Assembly: GCF_000016285.1 (NCBI RefSeq)
Contig: NC_011982.1
Location: forward strand, 124,001-188,000
DNA: 64,000 nt
Direction of reading: 5' to 3'
From: Allorhizobium ampelinum S4
GTDB taxonomy: Bacteria; Pseudomonadota; Alphaproteobacteria; Rhizobiales; Rhizobiaceae
Under the pieces are notes generated by a model. It saw only the letters and a list, made by a program, of their open reading frames with translations. It made no database searches and was not told the DNA's origin. The position numbers and the translations under genes were made by a program. This document shows positions 1 to 9,033 of this stretch, piece by piece (position 1 is the stretch's first letter; the number at the start of each line of letters is the position of its first letter).

Positions 1-1130
1 CGACCGCCGTAAAGGTTGGAGTCGGTGACCGTCGGGTTTTCGCCGCCCTGACCATAGCAGGCCGGACCAGGAACGGATCCCGCGCTGCGCGGGCCGAGAC
101 GCAGCGCGCCGCCCTGATCGACCCAGGCGATCGAGCCACCGCCTGCGCCAATGGTGATGAGGTCGAGCATCGGGAGAAGGAGCGGGTGACGGCCGACGCT
201 CGATCGGGTCGTCATCTCTGCCTTGCCGTCGGTGAGCAGGGATACGTCGGCACTCGTGCCGCCCATGTCCAATGTGATGATCTTGTTGACGCCAGCCTTT
301 TCCGCGAGTGCGGCGCCGCCAATAATGCCGCCCATCGGACCGGAATGCGTCAGTGCCGCGGGAAGCTTCTTGGCCGAGGTGAAGGACATCACCCCACCAT
401 TGCCCCGGATGATATAGGGAGCAGGCGTTATCCCCTTTGCGGCAAGCGCGGCAGCCAGACCGTCGAGGTGGCGTGTCAGAGGACCACCAACGAATGCATT
501 GATCGCTGTGGTGCTGGTCCGCTCGTATTCGCGAAACTCGCGGGCAACCTCGCAAGACAGCGAGATCGCAAGATCCGGAAACTTCTCTGCCGCGACCTTA
601 CCGATCCGCTGTTCGTGTTCCGGGTTGGTGTAGGAGTTCATCAGGCAGACGGCGACGCAGCGAACCCCTTTGGACTTCAGTTCGGAAAGGCGTTCAGCGA
701 TATCGGTGTCGTCGATCGGCGTTATGACCGATCCGTCTGCTGAAATGCGCTCGTTGACGGTCACGCGCAGGTCGCGCGAGATCAGAGCAGTCGGCGGGCG
801 CCAGTGGATATCGTAGACATTCGGGCGGCGCGATGCCCTGCCGATTTCCAGAACATCGCGGAAGCCACCGGTCGTGATGAGGCCGATATCGACTTGCTGC
901 TCTTCGACGATGAGGTTGGTGACGAGTGTCGTACCATAGACGAAGCGATCAACCTCGCTCATCTGGCTGCCGGCGCGCTCGACAATTGTTTCGATCCCCT
1001 TGGCGATACCATTGCTGAGATCTTCCGGCGTGGTCGGAACCTTCAATGTGACGATCTTCGCCTGATCATCGTCGAGCAGCACAAGGTCTGTGTGCGTGCC
1101 GCCAGTATCGGAACCTATACGAATGCCCAT
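1..1130 (-). CDS. Hydantoinase/oxoprolinase family protein (HyuA-like), 3' end outside window
   Basis: The minus-strand frame opens at the ATG at 1130 and stays open to the left edge, so about 376 N-terminal residues are visible and the C-terminus is missing. The start MGIRIGSDTGGTHTDLVLLD is the glycine-rich ATP-binding opening of the HyuA/N-methylhydantoinase A/5-oxoprolinase group. Further in come the segments GGFRDVLEIGRASRPNVYD and TLDMGGTSADVSLL, both typical of the family. Members open lactam, hydantoin or oxoproline rings with ATP, or act as acetone carboxylase beta subunits, usually with a HyuB partner that would lie beyond the edge. It is divergent from the IclR regulator at 1585, which probably controls it. 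The substrate cannot be read from the sequence. Confidence 0.85.
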   Translation of the reverse strand, partial: MGIRIGSDTGGTHTDLVLLDDDQAKIVTLKVPTTPEDLSNGIAKGIETIVERAGSQMSEVDRFVYGTTLVTNLIVEEQQVDIGLITTGGFRDVLEIGRASRRPNVYDIHWRPPTALISRDLRVTVNERISADGSVITPIDDTDIAERLSELKSKGVRCVAVCLMNSYTNPEHEQRIGKVAAEKFPDLAISLSCEVAREFREYERTSTTAINAFVGGPLTRHLDGLAAALAAKGITPAPYIIRGNGGVMSFTSAKKLPAALTHSGPMGGIIGGAALAEKAGVNKIITLDMGGTSADVSLLTDGKAEMTTRSSVGRHPLLLPMLDLITIGAGGGSIAWVDQGGALRLGPRSAGSVPGPACYGQGGENPTVTDSNLYGG

Positions 1131-1584
1131 CTACTTCTCCGTTGACACTTGTTGTGGCGGCTTGCAGCCGCCAGTCTGCTGTCGGGGGAGGCTGGTGTGG
1201 CCCAACCTCGTAAATGTTCCGGCTGGACCAGTGGTCACAAAGACCCAGCCCGAACGGTGTATTCGCGAAAGGGAAAGCTCAGATCGGCGCCGCGGATTCG
1301 GCTTCTCTAGCGGTCACCTCGTAACCGCCGTCATTCTCAAGCTCTAAGAAAATCACGGATTGCCTTCGAAGGCGCTCTGTGACCTGCCCATGTAGCTCGA
1401 TCATGTTGCAACGAAATCCTCGACAAAAACTGTGACGATCAGCTCTGTCCCCTCAGACAGAGATTAGTTTTTCTTCCTTGGAAAGGAGGCTATCATCGAA
1501 AACCAGAATTACAATATGATTTATAAAATAAAAATCGTATCACATTATGATAACAGATACGACGCGCAGGCCGGGAGATGATTT
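1131..1584. other. Divergent intergenic region between HyuA-like gene and IclR regulator
   Basis: No convincing gene is seen. The right part (about 1500-1570) is AT-rich and holds an inverted repeat described separately. This region should carry both divergent promoters. The rest shows no recognisable structure. Confidence 0.5.
1535..1562. promoter_or_regulatory. Inverted repeat, candidate IclR operator
   Basis: Perfect 7-bp arms TCGTATC (1535-1541) and GATACGA (1556-1562) are separated by 14 bp, just upstream of the regulator's ribosome binding site (GGGAG near 1573) and start at 1585. Dimeric IclR regulators often bind palindromes in the divergent promoter they control, so autoregulation is a reasonable inference. 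No binding consensus was matched. Confidence 0.4.
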
Positions 1585-2352
1585 ATGAGTGAGAAAAGCG
1601 TCGAGGGCGCACAGGTTATCGGCAAGTCGATCGCATTGCTGAAGTTCATTTCCGCGGCGGGATCAGATGGCGCCAAGGTGAAAGACATCGCGGCCGCCTT
1701 GAATATGAGCGTGCCGACGATCTACCGCCTCGCGAGAGCATTCGAGAAAAACGGATGGCTCGAGCGGCTCGATCATAAGATGAGTCTCAGACTCGGCATT
1801 GAACTCTTTGCTCTCGGCGTCAAAGCCGCAGACGCTGCAGGCATCCGGTCTATAGCCCGTCCTGCGCTGGTTCGCATCAGCGAGGAGGTGGGAGCTACCG
1901 TCTTCCTGATGTGCCGCAACGATCATCATGTCATCGTGGTTGATCGCGTATGGGCCGGCCAGAATATCTCCACCCTCACAGATAACGTCGGGAGCATGGT
2001 GCCCATGGGGGTGGGCGCGGCCTCTATCGCGATCATGTCCACACTGGACCAAGGCGACGTTGAAGCGCTCACCAGGGCGAACGAACCTTCCTACGAGCGT
2101 TACGACCTCACGCGAGCCGTGATCGCTGCCACAGTGTCCGATGCCAGAGAGCGTGGTTACGCCGAGACCCAGTCAACTCTGATTGCCGGTCTTTCCGCTC
2201 TTTCCATTCCTGTGAGAAACTTCAACGGCGTTTCCACAACAGCGTTAAGTGTGAACCTGCCGACGGACTTCCTGACCGCCTCGCGCCGGACCCACATCGT
2301 CGAATTGTTGAAAGCAGAGGTGGACAGCATCGAGAAGATTGTTCGAAGCTGA
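1585..2352 (+). CDS. IclR-family transcriptional regulator
   Basis: A 255-residue protein of the usual IclR length. Residues about 10-70 form the winged helix-turn-helix (VKDIAAALNMSVPTIYRLAR, then a wing ending in LRLGIELFALG). Residues about 80-250 form the GAF-like effector domain with typical segments such as VATVFLMCRNDHHVIVVDR-like and ISTLTDNVGSMVPMGVGAAS. The ATG at 1585 follows a GGGAG ribosome binding site. It lies between the divergent HyuA-like gene and the downstream ABC transporter genes and probably regulates both in response to a small molecule of the pathway. The ligand is unknown. Confidence 0.9.
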   Translation: MSEKSVEGAQVIGKSIALLKFISAAGSDGAKVKDIAAALNMSVPTIYRLARAFEKNGWLERLDHKMSLRLGIELFALGVKAADAAGIRSIARPALVRISEEVGATVFLMCRNDHHVIVVDRVWAGQNISTLTDNVGSMVPMGVGAASIAIMSTLDQGDVEALTRANEPSYERYDLTRAVIAATVSDARERGYAETQSTLIAGLSALSIPVRNFNGVSTTALSVNLPTDFLTASRRTHIVELLKAEVDSIEKIVRS

Positions 2353-2466
2353 GCGTTTGGTCCCGCACCCGCGCCTCTCATGTCGTTAACCCGAAGACCG
2401 TGCCTCAATTTTAAATTCTAAATATCGTAATATTTGAGAGCCAAAAATATTAAATAAGAGAATTTA

Positions 2467-2495
2467 TTGACAGCGACTTGAATCTTGTTAATTCT
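2467..2495 (+). promoter_or_regulatory. Candidate promoter of the ABC transporter operon
   Basis: A consensus -35 hexamer TTGACA (2467-2472) lies in AT-rich DNA about 110 bp upstream of the first permease start. A -10 matching the consensus at ideal spacing is not obvious (AATTCT at 2490). A short palindrome, AAATAT-CGTA-ATATTT (2420-2435), lies just upstream and could be a regulator site. Confidence 0.35.
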
Positions 2496-2580
2496 GATCT
2501 CGCTCGCAGTAGCTGAAGCTAGATGCGTATCAGAACTCGCATAGGCCAAGGCCTAAAGCGTGTCAGGGGAGCAGGTCTTA

Positions 2581-3522
2581 ATGTTATTGTATCTCGCGAA
2601 GCGAATGTGCTTTGCCGTTTTCACTTTGATAAGCGTTCTGACGCTCGTCTTTCTCATGGTCCGAGTGCTGCCCGGCGATCCGGTTCAGATGATACTCGGC
2701 GATCAGGCCAGCCCCGAGAGCATCGCCGCGATGCGTACGCGACTTGGGCTCGATCAACCGTTGCTCGTTCAGTACGGCCATTTCCTGCTGAATGCGCTCA
2801 AGGGTGACCTTGGCACATCGATGGTCTCAGGACGCCCTGTGACCGAAGAAGTCATGTCGGTGTTGCCATATACATTGGAGCTGACATTTGCCGGACTGTC
2901 GCTCGGCGTCGTCTTCGGTGTTCCGGCAGGCGTATGGGCAGCCGTGTATCGAAACAGACCCGCGGATTACATTATCCGCTTCGTTTCACTGCTTGGCTTG
3001 TCACTTCCCGGCTTCGTATCGGCGATCGTACTGCTGATCGCATTTGCGATTAAGCTCCGCTGGTTCCCTGTCATTAGTGCAGGGACTGGCGAGGGTATCG
3101 GCGACCGTCTTTGGCAAATGGTGCTGCCTGCCGTATCTCTTGCTCTGATCATGATGGCCTATGTCACGCGCGTTACGCGGTCGGCGATGCTTGAAGTCTT
3201 GAGTCAGGACTTCGTGAGAACGGCACGAGCCAAGGGTGTGCACCACAGCGCCGTCATCTGGCGCCATGGTCTTGGAAACTGCCTTGTTCCGATCACGACA
3301 ATTGTCGGCCTTTATCTGGGCATCCTGATCGGTAACTCGGTACTGACCGAAATCGTCTTCTCCCGGCCAGGCCTTGGAAAACTGATCCTGACCGCCCTGA
3401 GCCAGCGCGACTATACGCTGCTGCAGGGGATGATCGTTGTCTACACCTTTATCGTGGTTGTCGTGAACCTTGCGACCGACCTTACCTATGGCTTCCTCGA
3501 TCCCAGGGTTCAATACAAATGA
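2581..3522 (+). CDS. Peptide-type ABC transporter permease (DppB/OppB family)
   Basis: A 313-residue integral membrane protein. It opens with a hydrophobic first helix, followed by the DppB/OppB signature VFLMVRVLPGDPVQMILGD. The EAA loop region reads DFVRTARAKGVHHSAVIWRH. The C-terminus YGFLDPRVQYK is typical. A GTG at 2560 also opens the frame, but the ATG at 2581 has a well-placed GGGGAG and is preferred. The stop overlaps the next permease by 4 bp (ATGA), so the two are translationally coupled. It forms half of the membrane channel for a di/oligopeptide-like or opine-like substrate. No periplasmic binding protein gene is seen within the window. Confidence 0.92.
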   Translation: MLLYLAKRMCFAVFTLISVLTLVFLMVRVLPGDPVQMILGDQASPESIAAMRTRLGLDQPLLVQYGHFLLNALKGDLGTSMVSGRPVTEEVMSVLPYTLELTFAGLSLGVVFGVPAGVWAAVYRNRPADYIIRFVSLLGLSLPGFVSAIVLLIAFAIKLRWFPVISAGTGEGIGDRLWQMVLPAVSLALIMMAYVTRVTRSAMLEVLSQDFVRTARAKGVHHSAVIWRHGLGNCLVPITTIVGLYLGILIGNSVLTEIVFSRPGLGKLILTALSQRDYTLLQGMIVVYTFIVVVVNLATDLTYGFLDPRVQYK

Positions 3523-4400
3523 CAAGCTCCAACGTAACGCTAAAGCGCTCCGAGAGCCGGCTCGAAAAGACCCAAGCCGTCATTCGCCGGGTCAACTTCT
3601 CCACCTGGGCAGGTTTGCTCATCGTCGTTCTCCTCGTTCTGGGTGCGATATTCGCTCCACAACTGTCGCCTTATCCGCCCGCAAAACAGAACATCGTCGA
3701 CCAGCTCGCTTCGCCGAGTGCTGCCCACATCTTTGGTACCGACCAATTCGGCCGAGATATCTGGACCCGCATGCTCTACGGGGCGCGCTACTCGCTGATC
3801 ATCGGCTTCCTGGCCGTTGTGGTTGCCATGGTCATTGGCACGTTCATCGGAATGATTGCAGGTTTCAGGGGCGGCCGTCTCGACATCGTCTTGATGCAAA
3901 TCATGGACGTCGTTCTGGCATTCCCTTCGCTCATTCTGGGCATCGCACTCGTTGCGCTTATGGGTGCGACAACGACCAATATCGTTGCCGCGATTGCCTT
4001 TACTTCGATCCCGGCCTTTGCCCGCGTCGCCCGCGCTGCGGTCATTACCCAGCGCGACCGCGAATATGTGCAAGCCTGCCGCGCGATGGGCTTTTCTTCA
4101 AACCGAACACTCTATCGGCATATCCTTCCAGCCATACTTCCCGAAATTATGGTTATGGCTTCTCTCTGGATGGCCAACGCGGTCAGAACGGAAGCCTCTT
4201 TGGCCTTTGTCGGCCTTGGAATCGCTCCGCCGGCTCCGACATGGGGCGGAATGGTGCGCGACGGCTTTGAAAACATTCTCAGCTCGCCGCACCTTGCTCT
4301 GTTTCCTAGCCTTGGCATCCTTCTCCTCGTCCTGGCTTTCAACCTCATGGGCGATGGTCTTCGCGATCTCATCGATCCGCGTTTGAAGGATGCTTCCTGA
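3519..4400 (+). CDS. Peptide-type ABC transporter permease (DppC/OppC family)
   Basis: A 293-residue partner permease. It has a cytoplasmic N-terminus, a membrane helix at about 30-50, and the DppC hallmark segment HIFGTDQFGRDIWTRMLYGA. The EAA motif lies in REYVQACRAMGFSSNRTLYRH, and the C-terminus LMGDGLRDLIDPRLK is standard. The start overlaps the end of the upstream permease (ATGA), and its TGA stop overlaps the ATPase start (TGATG), giving a tightly coupled operon. It pairs with the DppB-like protein to form the inner-membrane pore. Confidence 0.93.
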   Translation: MTSSNVTLKRSESRLEKTQAVIRRVNFSTWAGLLIVVLLVLGAIFAPQLSPYPPAKQNIVDQLASPSAAHIFGTDQFGRDIWTRMLYGARYSLIIGFLAVVVAMVIGTFIGMIAGFRGGRLDIVLMQIMDVVLAFPSLILGIALVALMGATTTNIVAAIAFTSIPAFARVARAAVITQRDREYVQACRAMGFSSNRTLYRHILPAILPEIMVMASLWMANAVRTEASLAFVGLGIAPPAPTWGGMVRDGFENILSSPHLALFPSLGILLLVLAFNLMGDGLRDLIDPRLKDAS

Positions 4401-6190
4401 TGTCCGAGCACGCTGTACTTTCAGTCAAAAATCTCAAGATCTCATTCGGCAGCAAGCCGATCGTCCACGATCTCAGCTTCGATATTGCCGCCGGCTCGAC
4501 CCTGGCGGTTGTCGGTGAATCCGGATCGGGAAAGAGCGTCACCTCACTGGCGATTATGGGCCTTCTGCCCGAAGGCACCGCCAAGGTGAGCGGGTCGATC
4601 CGCCTTAATGGCAAAGAATTGCTCGATCTGCCTGAAGCAGAGATGCGCCAGATCAGGGGTGGCAAGATCAGCATGATCTTCCAGGAACCGATGACGTCAC
4701 TCAATCCTGTCCAGCGCGTCGGAGATCAAATCGCCGAAGCCATCCGGATTCACCGGGGATTGAAGGGGCGGGGCCTTCGCGACGCGGTTCTGGAAATGCT
4801 TAAAAAGGTCGGTATCCCCGACCCGGAACGCCGGATTGACAACTATCCGCACATGTTCTCCGGCGGGATGCGCCAGCGCGTGATGATTGCCATGGCTCTG
4901 GCTTGCGATCCCGCATTGATCATAGCCGACGAGCCGACCACCGCACTTGACGTTACCGTTCAGGCGCAGATCCTTCAACTTTTGAAAGATCTACAGCAGG
5001 ACACGAAGACCGCCGTCTTGTTCATCACGCATGATATGGGCGTTGTCGCCGAAGTCGCCGATCAGGTCCTGGTCATGCGAGGCGGTCACCAAATCGAAGC
5101 AGATTCGGTCAACAAAATCTTCACCGAGCCGGAAAGCGAATATACCCGGATTCTGATCGAAGCAGCACCCTCGATTGCGGGTAAAATCGATATCGAAAAT
5201 GCGGCAGCGTCAGAACTCGACGTCCTTCCGCTCAACTGCAAAGGTGACAAGCCCCTTCTTGAGGTGCGTGATCTCTCGGTTAGATTTGTCCATACCGGCG
5301 GGTTGCTTGGCCGCAGACTGGGCCATGTCCATGCTGTGGAAGGTGTCTCGTTCGCGATCGGTAAGGGTGAGACGCTCGGCCTTGTCGGGGAGTCGGGCTC
5401 CGGGAAGTCAACGATCGGCAAGGCTATCATCGATCTCGTATCGCGGCATGGCGGCACGATCACGGTCGACGGCAACGTGATCGACTATTCCAATCCTAAA
5501 AGTCTGGCGCGCTTGCGCCGTGACGTCCAGATGATCTTCCAGGATCCATTTGGGTCGCTCGACAGTCGACAGACTATTGGCTCGGCGATTATCGAGCCGA
5601 TGAAAGTACACGGGATTGCAACCGGCAAAGCGCTGACCGAGAAAATGGAGTGGCTGCTCGACAAAGTCGGTATCTCTCCCGATCGCGCCAAGAGCCTGCC
5701 CCATGAATTCTCCGGCGGCCAGCGCCAGCGCATCTGCATCGCGCGGGCGCTCGCAATGGCACCGAAGCTGATTATCGCCGACGAAGCTGTTTCTGCTCTC
5801 GATGTTGCCGTCAAAGCGCAGATCATCGAGCTTATGATGAACCTGCAGAAGGAATTCGACATTTCGTATCTGTTCATCAGCCACGACATGGCCGCCGTAG
5901 AGAAAATCTGTGATCGGGTTGCCGTTATGTACTTTGGTGAACTGGTTGAAATCGGCAGCAGGGATGACGTAATCGGGCGCCCTGGCCATGCCTATACCCA
6001 GCGCTTGCTTTCCGCCATTCCGATTACCCATCCGGATCAACGGCTGGATCGACCGGCGGCAAAGCGCGAGGCGCCGCCACCACGCAGCCCGATGAAGCCC
6101 ATCGGTTTCGCACCGGAACCAGCGCTTTGGAATATGAAAAGCGACGGGCATTTCGTCCGCCGCACCGCGCCATTGCTCAGCCCTCGGTGA
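4400..6190 (+). CDS. Fused double ABC transporter ATPase (DppD-DppF type)
   Basis: A 596-residue protein with two complete nucleotide-binding domains in tandem, equivalent to DppD fused to DppF (GsiA-like arrangement). Each half has the Walker A GESGSGKS. The first half has signature FSGGMRQRV and Walker [14 protein letters not shown]; the second has [12 protein letters not shown] and [12 protein letters not shown]. The His switches are in LFITHDMG and LFISHDMA. The second half has EAVSALD where the canonical sequence is EPTSALD, a mild change that keeps the catalytic Glu. It energises the two upstream permeases, and its stop overlaps the next gene start. Confidence 0.93.
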   Translation: MSEHAVLSVKNLKISFGSKPIVHDLSFDIAAGSTLAVVGESGSGKSVTSLAIMGLLPEGTAKVSGSIRLNGKELLDLPEAEMRQIRGGKISMIFQEPMTSLNPVQRVGDQIAEAIRIHRGLKGRGLRDAVLEMLKKVGIPDPERRIDNYPHMFSGGMRQRVMIAMALACDPALIIADEPTTALDVTVQAQILQLLKDLQQDTKTAVLFITHDMGVVAEVADQVLVMRGGHQIEADSVNKIFTEPESEYTRILIEAAPSIAGKIDIENAAASELDVLPLNCKGDKPLLEVRDLSVRFVHTGGLLGRRLGHVHAVEGVSFAIGKGETLGLVGESGSGKSTIGKAIIDLVSRHGGTITVDGNVIDYSNPKSLARLRRDVQMIFQDPFGSLDSRQTIGSAIIEPMKVHGIATGKALTEKMEWLLDKVGISPDRAKSLPHEFSGGQRQRICIARALAMAPKLIIADEAVSALDVAVKAQIIELMMNLQKEFDISYLFISHDMAAVEKICDRVAVMYFGELVEIGSRDDVIGRPGHAYTQRLLSAIPITHPDQRLDRPAAKREAPPPRSPMKPIGFAPEPALWNMKSDGHFVRRTAPLLSPR

Positions 6191-7530
6191 TGCCACTCAT
6201 GCACGCTATTCAGGAACTCGCAAACTTCGCGGCTACCCTTCCGGCTGGTAGCCTTCCACAATCCGCACGGCAAGCTTGCGCGGTACTCATAACAGACCTT
6301 CTCGCAGCGAGTGCGGCGGGATTCAACTCAGACCTGGCTATCGCGGCCAGAAAGGCGGCTTACGCCGCCTATGGTCAAGGTACGGCCGATGTCTGGTTGA
6401 CCGATCGAAGCCTCTCTATCGTCGGTGCTGCTATGGCGAATTCCGCAGCAGCAAGTGCTCTCGATCTCGATGACGGTCACCGTGGCGCAGCCGGGCATCC
6501 CGGGGCCGGGATTATTCCGGCTGTTCTGGCCGTCGCACAACAGATAGGCGCGAGCGACGAGGAGATCTTCGAGGCAATTGCGGTTGGCTATGACATCGCA
6601 TTGCGCGTTGCCACTGCTCGCCCGACGGAAACGATCGACACTTATATCAGCGGTCGTTGGGTGAACTTCGGTGTCGCGGTAGGCGCAGGGCGTCTCCTGA
6701 AACTGACCACTTCCCAGATGGCCAATGCAATTGGGATCGCCGGCGCCGAAGGCCCGATAGGTATCAACGAAGAGGTCTCTAAGGCCGACGGCAACACCGT
6801 CAAGGAATGCATTCCGCCAGCTGTCGTGACAGGGCTGACAGCGGCCTTCCGCGCTCAGGCTGGAGCGACCGGTCCGCTTGACCTTCTGGATGATGGGAAG
6901 CGCTACACGCGCGCGGTTCTTACCGGCGATCTCGGCATTCATTGGTGGCTCGAAGATTGTTATTTGAAGCCCTACGCATGCTGCCGCTACATGCACGCGG
7001 CCATCGACGCCATACTTGAACTACGCCGTCCAAGTGCTCCTATAGTAAGCCTTCGCATCGAGACATTCGCTGAAGGGCTGAAACTGTCGAACGAGCGTAA
7101 CCCTGCGGGCCTGGAAGGTGCGCAGTATAGCTATCACTTCAGTTGTGCCCTTGCAGCGATCCACGGTGGACGCGCTCTGCAGCCGGTCGATCCCGTTTAC
7201 CTCACGGACCAGGCCGTTCTTGAGCTATCAGCGCGTACTGTTTTGCAGGCCCATCCGGATTTCGCGTCAAGCTTTCCCAAAGGAACACCTTGTCGAGTCA
7301 TCATGGATCAGGGCCATGGTGAAGAAGTCCTCACTGTTCTCCACCCGCTTGGTGATGTTGCCAATCCAATGTCCTACGAGCAGGTGAAAGAGAAATTCGA
7401 ACAGCTCGGTTCGCAGGTGCTGGACGAAGAGCGGCGCGCCCGGATCCTGGCAGCACTTGATCAATTGCCTGTCAGAGGCTTCAAGCCGTTGTTCGACAGT
7501 CTTGTCGCACTTTCCAATCACTCCAGTTAG
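6190..7530 (+). CDS. MmgE/PrpD family protein
   Basis: A 446-residue protein of the MmgE/PrpD family (2-methylcitrate dehydratase and cis-aconitate decarboxylase relatives). Visible family segments are ALDLDDGHRGAAGHPGAGII near residue 90, followed by VGYDIALRVA and the Cys/His-rich KPYACCRYMHAAIDAILEL near 265. The frame is open further upstream, but the ATG at 6190 overlaps the ATPase stop (TGATG), giving the expected length, and is preferred. It is translationally coupled to the transporter, implying that it acts on the imported compound or a close product. Many members have no assigned substrate, so the exact reaction is unknown. Confidence 0.85.
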   Translation: MPLMHAIQELANFAATLPAGSLPQSARQACAVLITDLLAASAAGFNSDLAIAARKAAYAAYGQGTADVWLTDRSLSIVGAAMANSAAASALDLDDGHRGAAGHPGAGIIPAVLAVAQQIGASDEEIFEAIAVGYDIALRVATARPTETIDTYISGRWVNFGVAVGAGRLLKLTTSQMANAIGIAGAEGPIGINEEVSKADGNTVKECIPPAVVTGLTAAFRAQAGATGPLDLLDDGKRYTRAVLTGDLGIHWWLEDCYLKPYACCRYMHAAIDAILELRRPSAPIVSLRIETFAEGLKLSNERNPAGLEGAQYSYHFSCALAAIHGGRALQPVDPVYLTDQAVLELSARTVLQAHPDFASSFPKGTPCRVIMDQGHGEEVLTVLHPLGDVANPMSYEQVKEKFEQLGSQVLDEERRARILAALDQLPVRGFKPLFDSLVALSNHSS

Positions 7531-7824
7531 GGGAAACGAGGGAACTCGCGTGAACATCAAACCGCGACGTATCGGCGCGCAGAACCAAGCACGACTCGGG
7601 CTTTCAGTTCAATGGCTCCATTTCTCTTTGTCCGCTTGTCACCGAGACGGCGGATTTTGAAAATTTTCGGCGATGAGGCGACTTCCTGTGAGGTCGCTTT
7701 ATCGACTTGAGCGGTTGGCTCAACCGTCTGCGCAGGCCGGTCGCTCTGTCGGGCAAGGGTATTGCATGAGAAGGCCGGCAGGTTCGACACGCGGCAATCA
7801 CCACAGGAAACTACGGAGGAAGAG

Positions 7825-8874
7825 ATGAGGGCCTGGCTGAACAAAACACATCACAGCAGGTTGGAAGCCGTCGAGATCGCAACGCCTGACGCGACCGGGA
7901 CACAGGTCGTCGTTGATGTGACGCACTGCGCAGTTTGCCATTCGGACCTCCACACTTGGCAAGGAGTGACTGACTACGGAAGCCGTGGCGTTCTGCAGCG
8001 ACCGCAGCCTGAAACCCCTATTGCCATGGGCCATGAAATCGTGGGCAAGGTTTCCGCCCTTGGGCCGGACGCACAGGGCGTGAAGATAGGCGATCAGGTA
8101 ATTGTCTACCCATGGCTTGGCTGCGGGAAATGCAACGATTGCCTCAACGGTCGCGACAATATTTGTGCAATCGGTAGCCGTAGCCTTGGCTTCATGCAAC
8201 ACGGCGGCTTTGCCGATAAGGTTATAGTGCCTCACTCAAAATACCTCGCCTCGACCGGCAACATCGACCCGGCTTTGGCGGCAACATACGCTTGCTCCGG
8301 CCTGACCGTACGGTCGGCAATTCGCAAGATAATGCCACTCGCGCCTGAAGAGCTCGTCGTCGTGATCGGTGCGGGCGGGCTCGGCCTGCAAGCCGTCGCC
8401 ATGCTGAGGGCGCTGACGAATAACAAGATCCTCGTCCTCGATAAATCTGAGGCTAAGCGCGATCTCGTGTTGGGGGAAGGCGCGGATCATTTCGTGGTTC
8501 TCGCCGACGAGGACACCGCAGCCAGGGTTATCGAGATCAATGGTGGCAAGGTCAGCTCCGTGCTCGATTTCGTCAACAACTCGGAAACATCCGGGCTGGC
8601 CTTAAGTATCCTGCGCAAGGGCGGACGGACTATCCAGGTCGGCCTTTACGGCGGTGAACTGGTCGTCCCGCTCTACACATTGGCTGTGACCGGGCTTTCG
8701 ATTATCGGCAGCATCACTGGAACGCCGGAAGACCTCAAAGATGTCATCAGACTGGCTGAAGAGGGCGTTCTGAAGCCGATCCCTTTGACACGGATGGCTA
8801 TGGCTCAAGTCAATGAAGCGATGTCGCGTCTTGAGCAGGGCCGGGTCGACGGCCGGATCGTACTGATTAACTGA
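7825..8874 (+). CDS. Zinc-dependent alcohol dehydrogenase (MDR family)
   Basis: A 349-residue medium-chain dehydrogenase. Catalytic zinc ligands are in HCAVCHSDLH and GHEI. Structural-zinc cysteines are in GCGKCNDCLNGRDNIC, and the NAD(P)-binding glycine motif is GAGGLGLQAVAML. The start at 7825 follows a strong GGAGGAAGAG ribosome binding site; an upstream in-frame start at 7762 lacks one. It is separated from the MmgE/PrpD gene by about 290 bp with no clear gene, so it may have its own promoter. It probably oxidises an alcohol intermediate to an aldehyde for the downstream aldehyde dehydrogenase. The substrate is unknown. Confidence 0.9.
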   Translation: MRAWLNKTHHSRLEAVEIATPDATGTQVVVDVTHCAVCHSDLHTWQGVTDYGSRGVLQRPQPETPIAMGHEIVGKVSALGPDAQGVKIGDQVIVYPWLGCGKCNDCLNGRDNICAIGSRSLGFMQHGGFADKVIVPHSKYLASTGNIDPALAATYACSGLTVRSAIRKIMPLAPEELVVVIGAGGLGLQAVAMLRALTNNKILVLDKSEAKRDLVLGEGADHFVVLADEDTAARVIEINGGKVSSVLDFVNNSETSGLALSILRKGGRTIQVGLYGGELVVPLYTLAVTGLSIIGSITGTPEDLKDVIRLAEEGVLKPIPLTRMAMAQVNEAMSRLEQGRVDGRIVLIN

Positions 8875-9033
8875 CCGCAGCTTCGAACGCAGCGGCCCGC
8901 GGCTTCTTTCATGCTTCGCCATCCGAGCGAAGAGGAGAGTGGTCGGAAGGCTGGAATCCAAATTTTTACGATCGACGGCCTACCCCTGATTTCGGGACGG
9001 CCGGCCACTACAATCAAACGAAAGGGTACTGCA

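Noticed and set aside
186..1145. Plus-strand ORFs of 85-185 aa at the left edge
   Set aside because: They are shadows of the minus-strand hydantoinase-like gene, whose frame carries clear family motifs.
3540..4073. 177-aa minus ORF and similar His/Asp-rich ORFs across the ABC and vir genes
   Set aside because: Typical antisense frames of GC-rich coding DNA, without ribosome binding sites or known motifs.
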